This document shows, in pieces, positions 59,901-64,000 of a stretch of 64,000 nucleotides of DNA. Positions within the stretch are counted from its first letter, which is position 1. Every line of letters starts with the position of its first letter. Below the pieces are notes generated by a model. That model searched no databases. It worked only from the letters and a program-made list of their open reading frames with translations, and had not been told where the DNA came from. The stretch is from Chytridium lagenaria (taxonomy: Eukaryota > Chytridiomycota > Chytridiomycetes > Chytridiales > Chytridiaceae). Both the position numbers and the translations under genes were made by a program. The stretch covers positions 1 through 64,000 of the forward strand of contig JAHLKC010000063.1 of the NCBI GenBank assembly GCA_025449115.1, in the 5' to 3' direction.

Positions 59901-61030
59901 TGTCTCGGACCACTCGGTCTCGAGAAGAACTTGATTACTGAAAGAATATTCGCTTTCTTTGACCAAGACAGGGATAAACTTATTAGTTATCCTGAGCTTG
60001 TGTTTGGTTTAAGCGTCCTTTGTAAAGGAAGCCTTGACTTGAGGATCAAATGTGAGTTTTAAATGCTTCGAAAGTGACTTCTGACGTTGTGCAGATGCCT
60101 TCCAAGGATATGATATTGATGGTGACGGATTGATTTCCCGAGATGAACTTCATCGCATGTTTAAGGCCTACTTTTACCTTCTATGGAACTTGTCCGTGAT
60201 TTTGTTAAGACAATGGAAGAGGGTATGATGGAGACATTTGATGATGAGGCGTCGAAACCCGTCTCCGCTAGCTTTGCAGCCCCTATCCAAGGTAGCGGGG
60301 ACCCTAATGACGATGATGACCTTGTCAAGGAGGATCCTGGAGCAACAAGTGGGAACTACAATTCCCTTACGCGTCGTAAGGGTAAGCGCCCCGTGTCTGC
60401 CCATGAAAACGATTATAGCGGATCTATCCTTCTCGGATCCACTTACGCTCCACCACCCTCAGCAACCTCCCCCGGTATTCTCACAAGAGGGACACGAGCT
60501 CTTCAAGAAGCAACGCTTCGGAGGAGATCAACTGCCTCCTTATCACATGCCTATCGAAGTGGCTCCATCTCTGTTAGCGGTGGAGCGGTTTCACCCGCGT
60601 ACGGTGGCGCACCTTTAACGCCAATATCGATTCTGGGGGAGGGATAGCGGAGCTTCCACCGTCCCCCGTTGCGGCCGTTAGTCCTGGATTTGATGAATTT
60701 GGGTTTGGGACGGCGTTTGGAGGGTTTGGGTTAGGAGAGGGACTGGAGGAGCAGCAGTGGCCGATAATCGAAGCTATGAGTCAAGATGCTATCGACGAAA
60801 TGGTTGAAAAAACGTATGTGTTGCTTTTGCTTTGGCCGTTATTGTTGCGATCATTGCTTTTATTTCCATTTAGCCCTCTTATTTGCCTATTAAATTTTAT
60901 CATTCCGCGTAGTTTTATTGCTGCAAACGCTGCAAGTCACGAGTACATTACTCCGGAAGAGTTTCAAAGAGCTGTTGAGTCGGATAACTCCTATCTGCAG
61001 TGGTTTGAAGCCCTTGGATCGATTTTCTGA
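56990..61030 (+). CDS. membrane-anchored ZZ-finger EF-hand protein
   Basis: Exons: 56990-58650, 58761-59403, 59451-59732, 59794-60051, 60095-60813 and 60913-61030 (introns 43-110 nt). The N-terminus has one membrane helix (FAYLAAGVACGLLIIRLW). Then come Arg-rich and Ser/Pro regions, an Asp/Glu tract (about 59210-59310), and a ZZ zinc finger (CNHCGVCPVRGYRFKCAHC, then YDLCETCEA, ending H-TH). Two EF-hands follow: FDQDRDKLISYPELVFG, and DIDGDGLISRDELHRMF across an intron. The C-terminus holds EYITPEEFQRAVESDNSYL. Frame breaks: an extra base at 57493-57495 and single-base shifts near 58995, 59178, 60178 and 60615. The domain set suggests Ca2+-dependent signalling at a membrane. Confidence 0.82.
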
Positions 61031-62469
61031 ATTAGCAATTTCACAAATCAAGATTATTCTGCTCAATTATTAAATTTAACCCGTATTTACTCATAACACT
61101 TCATCGAATCCTATCTAAAAGGTCTAATTTCACCTTGCTGGGGTGTCTTCTTTGATATATTTCCTCCTACTTTATTGCGCATGCCTTCTCCGTATACAGA
61201 CAGTCTCTGTATCTGCTCCACTATTTGAATTGCTTACTACACTTGCGCAAATCTTGGTTCAGTCTGCCTGTTGGCCGAATGATCATCTGTAATTTAAGGT
61301 CATATCTTCTTGACCAAAATACAATTCAACAACAAATATTTTCTCTGTTGATGTCTAAGCGTGAATATAGAAGAAACAAAAGGTGATTATCGCCGCTTTT
61401 TACGCTGCAATCAAACACCCATTTTTCGACGTGACAGAGAACAAAAAGTTAAATCATCACCATTTACAAAAGAATTATTACTCATATGTATCGAACTTTC
61501 AATATCTCGACTTCTTTTCTCGGTACTTTACGTCTATGTATCATTCATCCAAAAAACACTCCATCATCATTCTACATACATGGAAAATCACCCCTCATCC
61601 TCTGGCGTCGTCACCAAGCTCTTCATCCCTTGTTCAGTGAAATCCACTCCTCCAACTTTTTCCCAGACACCTCCCTTAAGTACAAACGCCATCAATTCCT
61701 GCATTATACTGAAAAATAATAATATACAATAATACCACGCAACGCCTAAAAACCGTTACCATTTTCATCAGTAACATAGCAACAGACGGCGTTTCCACCA
61801 TAAGCCTTTTTTCTCTCTCTTCTTACTTCTATATTTCAACCCCTCATCTTTTCTATACAAAACAGAGAAAAAATAAATCAGTCCTCATCCTCATCCACCG
61901 GCTCCTTCGTCAAAATCTCATCCAACTTCGACTTCGGCGTCCATCGTAGCCAGCACGTTCTTACCGTTTTTGCGGTGGAAACCATTCCTCCAACTTTCCT
62001 CCAACTTTGTCGTCAAATAAATCCTCACAAGTGAAAACGCCATCAACCTATCCTTCTCATCAATAAAAATAGGGAATTTATGGCGTCCATCGTTATCATG
62101 TTGTTGCTGCACCACACAGGCGGACGGAAGGAAGCACCCTCTCCGCGGCCCAGTTCCGCGGCGACCAGCAGGACGACAACAAGCCTCGTAAACGATTGTA
62201 ACCCTTTTATTATTACTTCACACCACCCCGTTTATTACATTTGGCCCTACTCCCCTTTTGGAGACTAGAGGCAAAAACTACAAGTTGACTTTTGTATGTG
62301 ACATTTAACAAATTTGACACCTCTGCTGTCCGAAGAGTCTTGTTTTTGTATGCTCAGGTTGTGAGAGTTTATCAAAACCCTTACGCACGTCGTAGAAAAC
62401 CCATCGGTGGGAAGAGGAGATATCCACTTGGGATACATCCGTCCAAGTGTGTGTATCTAATTCATCATC
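61031..62469. other. intergenic with a diverged duplicated module
   Basis: No confirmed gene. On the minus strand two stretches resemble each other: about 61625-61705 (ATG at about 61704, reading MQELMAFVLKGG, then WEKVGG and MKSLVTTPEDEG) and about 61885-62060 (RLMAFSLVRIYL, KNVLATMDAEVE, then DEILTKEPVDEDED to a stop). They may be exons or copies of a small unidentified gene. Confidence 0.35.
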
Positions 62470-64000
62470 ATGATGTCGACCCACGAGGTTCCGATGGACG
62501 CGACCTCTTCATCATGTCCAACCCTTCAGGACATCACAAGCCTTCCTCACCAGCAGCAACCTCTTGCTCCAATATTTCTTTCCAAGAAAGTAAAACGGGC
62601 AATGCTTTCTGAAGTGGCTCCTGTTGTGCCTCCAATGGACATGAAGGTTGTAAATCAGGCTGCTAAAGAGGACCCTGTTGCAAACGTTGTTGAAGAGCGT
62701 CCCTCCGAATTTACGGGGGTAGAACCTCCGAAGCCTTCGAATAGGCAGGCGTCGAAACGGAAGAGCATGGATAGTTCAGTTTCTAGTATAGTACAGGATC
62801 CTGACACAACACCAATGCATCTACCTACCGACATTATTGCAGACAGCAGTCCCATGCATTTTGACATTACAAAACCAGACACACAAGAACAGCCTACCAC
62901 CTCTGAATCCGAACCATCATCGGGCCGTCCCTCTCGTTCAGCCAAGACCGCAGCAAAGGCAGGCATCAAATCCTTTATGGACATTTTGACACAATCTCGG
63001 GAACCCCACAAAGAGTTCACCGGCTCTCCCGAAAAACTCGAGTCCAGTCGGATAGTACAATTTCCACCATTGAAAACGATCAATGATTCTTTTTCGATAA
63101 TAGAAGACCCGTCGACTGTCACAGTTGCTGCACCCAGTCAAGGGGAGAAGAAGCTAGAGCCCAACATCATTCATCCCTTTTTCCAAAAACGGAGTGCTAA
63201 ATCAGACCCGATTCCCGAACCACCTATATTAGCACTGGAATCCGTAAAACAGGAAGAGCGTGGTGAGTTAAAAATGATTTTTTTTACATTCAGATATTAT
63301 TAATCATTTCAAATGTCGCCACAGTCCCACACCCGGCATCAGAGGTTGAGTTAGAGGACAATAAACGAAGAAAGAAGAGCACAAAGGTGGCCAAGAAACG
63401 CGCAAAAGACTGATGTGTCGGAGGAAGTAACGGAACCAGTAGCGAAGACAGTTAGTGTTGAGGTTCCGTCGCAGTCTTTATCAAGTGTAGACATGGTGAT
63501 CAGTGTCGATTGCGATGATGTTTTTCAAGCGGTACCTATTCCAAGTGTCTTGAGAGGTTCTGAGGATGAGGAAGGAAAGAGGAAGAGACCGAACGGAAAG
63601 GTGGCTATTTGATAGGTTTTCAAACTAATTCATATCGTGAGTAGTTCCTGAGAAGATTGGACCGGATGAAGTGGGCACGGAAGGCTTTGAGACTATACCG
63701 AATAAGAAACGGAATTTAAGGAAGAAGAAATTGGGAGAGACTGACGAAGCCGTCTGTTCAACCGAGGAGACTCGTGCCTCCAAAGCATTAGTCGCACCTT
63801 TTAAAGAGCAAGACGATTTCCAGACCGTTGACATCATAGATGATGTTGTCGAAAAGCCTTTAAAAAAGACGAAGAAGAAAGCAGAGATTAATTTACTTTC
63901 AGAACCAAAATCGTCAGTTTCTGAAGTATTTCCGCTATTTAAAAAAAACTCTCAACTGCCCCCGGATGTTGAGCCAAACATCTTGTACGGATGCTACGAC
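62470..64000 (+). CDS. N-terminal part of a large basic protein (Elg1/ATAD5-like?)
   Basis: Runs off the window. It starts at the ATG at 62470. Exon 1 (to 63262) reads PIFLSKKVKRAM, then ASKRKSMDSSVSS, AKAGIKSFMDILTQSREP and NIIHPFFQKRSAK. An intron 63263-63324 (gtgagt to cacag) joins in phase to a Lys-rich exon (NKRRKKSTKVAKKRAK). One extra A near 63404-63407 shifts the frame, and a third coding block from about 63640 reads NKKRNLRKKKLGETD, SEVFPLFKKNSQLPPDVEPN. Repeated HPFF/PLF-type motifs in a disordered Lys/Ser-rich N-terminus recall Elg1/ATAD5, the PCNA unloader. The AAA+ part would lie outside, so this is a weak guess. Confidence 0.4.

Overview
The window is nuclear DNA of a fungus, most likely an early-diverging one (chytrid-like). 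The reasons are many short GT-AG introns (43-123 nt, often with gtgagt or gtaagg donors), Pho80-type cyclins, a fungal-type GATA finger, Bfr2/AATF and mL49 homologues, and a tyrosine-recombinase retrotransposon. The phylum is an inference; there is no rRNA or other marker to place it.

Layout. 1-1.3 kb: gene-poor, with an LTR-like promoter on the minus strand. 1.3-2.2 kb: an unidentified two-exon gene (-). 2.6-7.2 kb: a DIRS/Ngaro/PAT-like retrotransposon with an RT-RNase H ORF, a tyrosine recombinase ORF with zinc-binding Cys/His clusters, and direct repeats at its right end. 7.7-9.7 kb: ornithine decarboxylase (-), seven exons. 11.3-13.8 and 16.8-18.3 kb: two Pho80-like cyclins (-). Between and after them lie degenerate tandem repeats and a MITE (18.85-19.34 kb). 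21.4-24.0 kb: a Ser/Pro/Thr-rich protein (-). 24.9-26.7 kb: two paralogous Cys-rich bacterial-PH-like genes, head to head. 27.0-28.0 kb: a DUF4188 protein (-). 28.8-31.8 kb: BFR2 (-), divergent from the mitoribosomal gene mL49/IMG2 (+). 32.0-32.7 kb: a small RING-finger gene split by introns. 32.9-34.3 kb: DPM1 (-). 34.75-35.4 kb: a secreted Thr-rich protein (-). 36.0-38.4 (perhaps 39.5) kb: GATA finger, AT-hook and bromodomain coding sequence (-). 41.2-44.4 kb: a coiled-coil protein (-). 44.9-46.3 kb: a basic protein with a tandem exon duplication (-). 47.0-47.9 kb: an ankyrin-repeat protein (-). 48.5-52.1 kb: a mucin-like single-pass surface protein with Gly-Asn repeats (-). 53.5-56.5 kb: a protein with two cyclic-nucleotide-binding domains (+). 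57.0-61.0 kb: a TM, acidic, ZZ-finger, EF-hand protein (+). 62.5 kb to the end: the N-terminal part of a large basic protein (+).

A pattern affects almost every host gene. Reading frames break by single bases, mostly in runs of 3-7 identical bases, and both sides of each break are clearly coding. Conserved genes (ODC, DPM1, BFR2, the GATA finger) carry these breaks, so consensus-sequence errors are the simplest explanation. Wholesale gene decay is less likely. Host coordinates below span the whole gene including introns, and breaks are noted. The two long retrotransposon frames are free of such breaks except for one TAG near the start of the recombinase.

Functionally this is an ordinary mix of housekeeping and regulatory genes interrupted by one mobile element. 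The least ordinary items are the recombinase with its zinc clusters, the bromodomain/AT-hook/GATA combination, the duplicated exon and the head-to-head PH-like pair.
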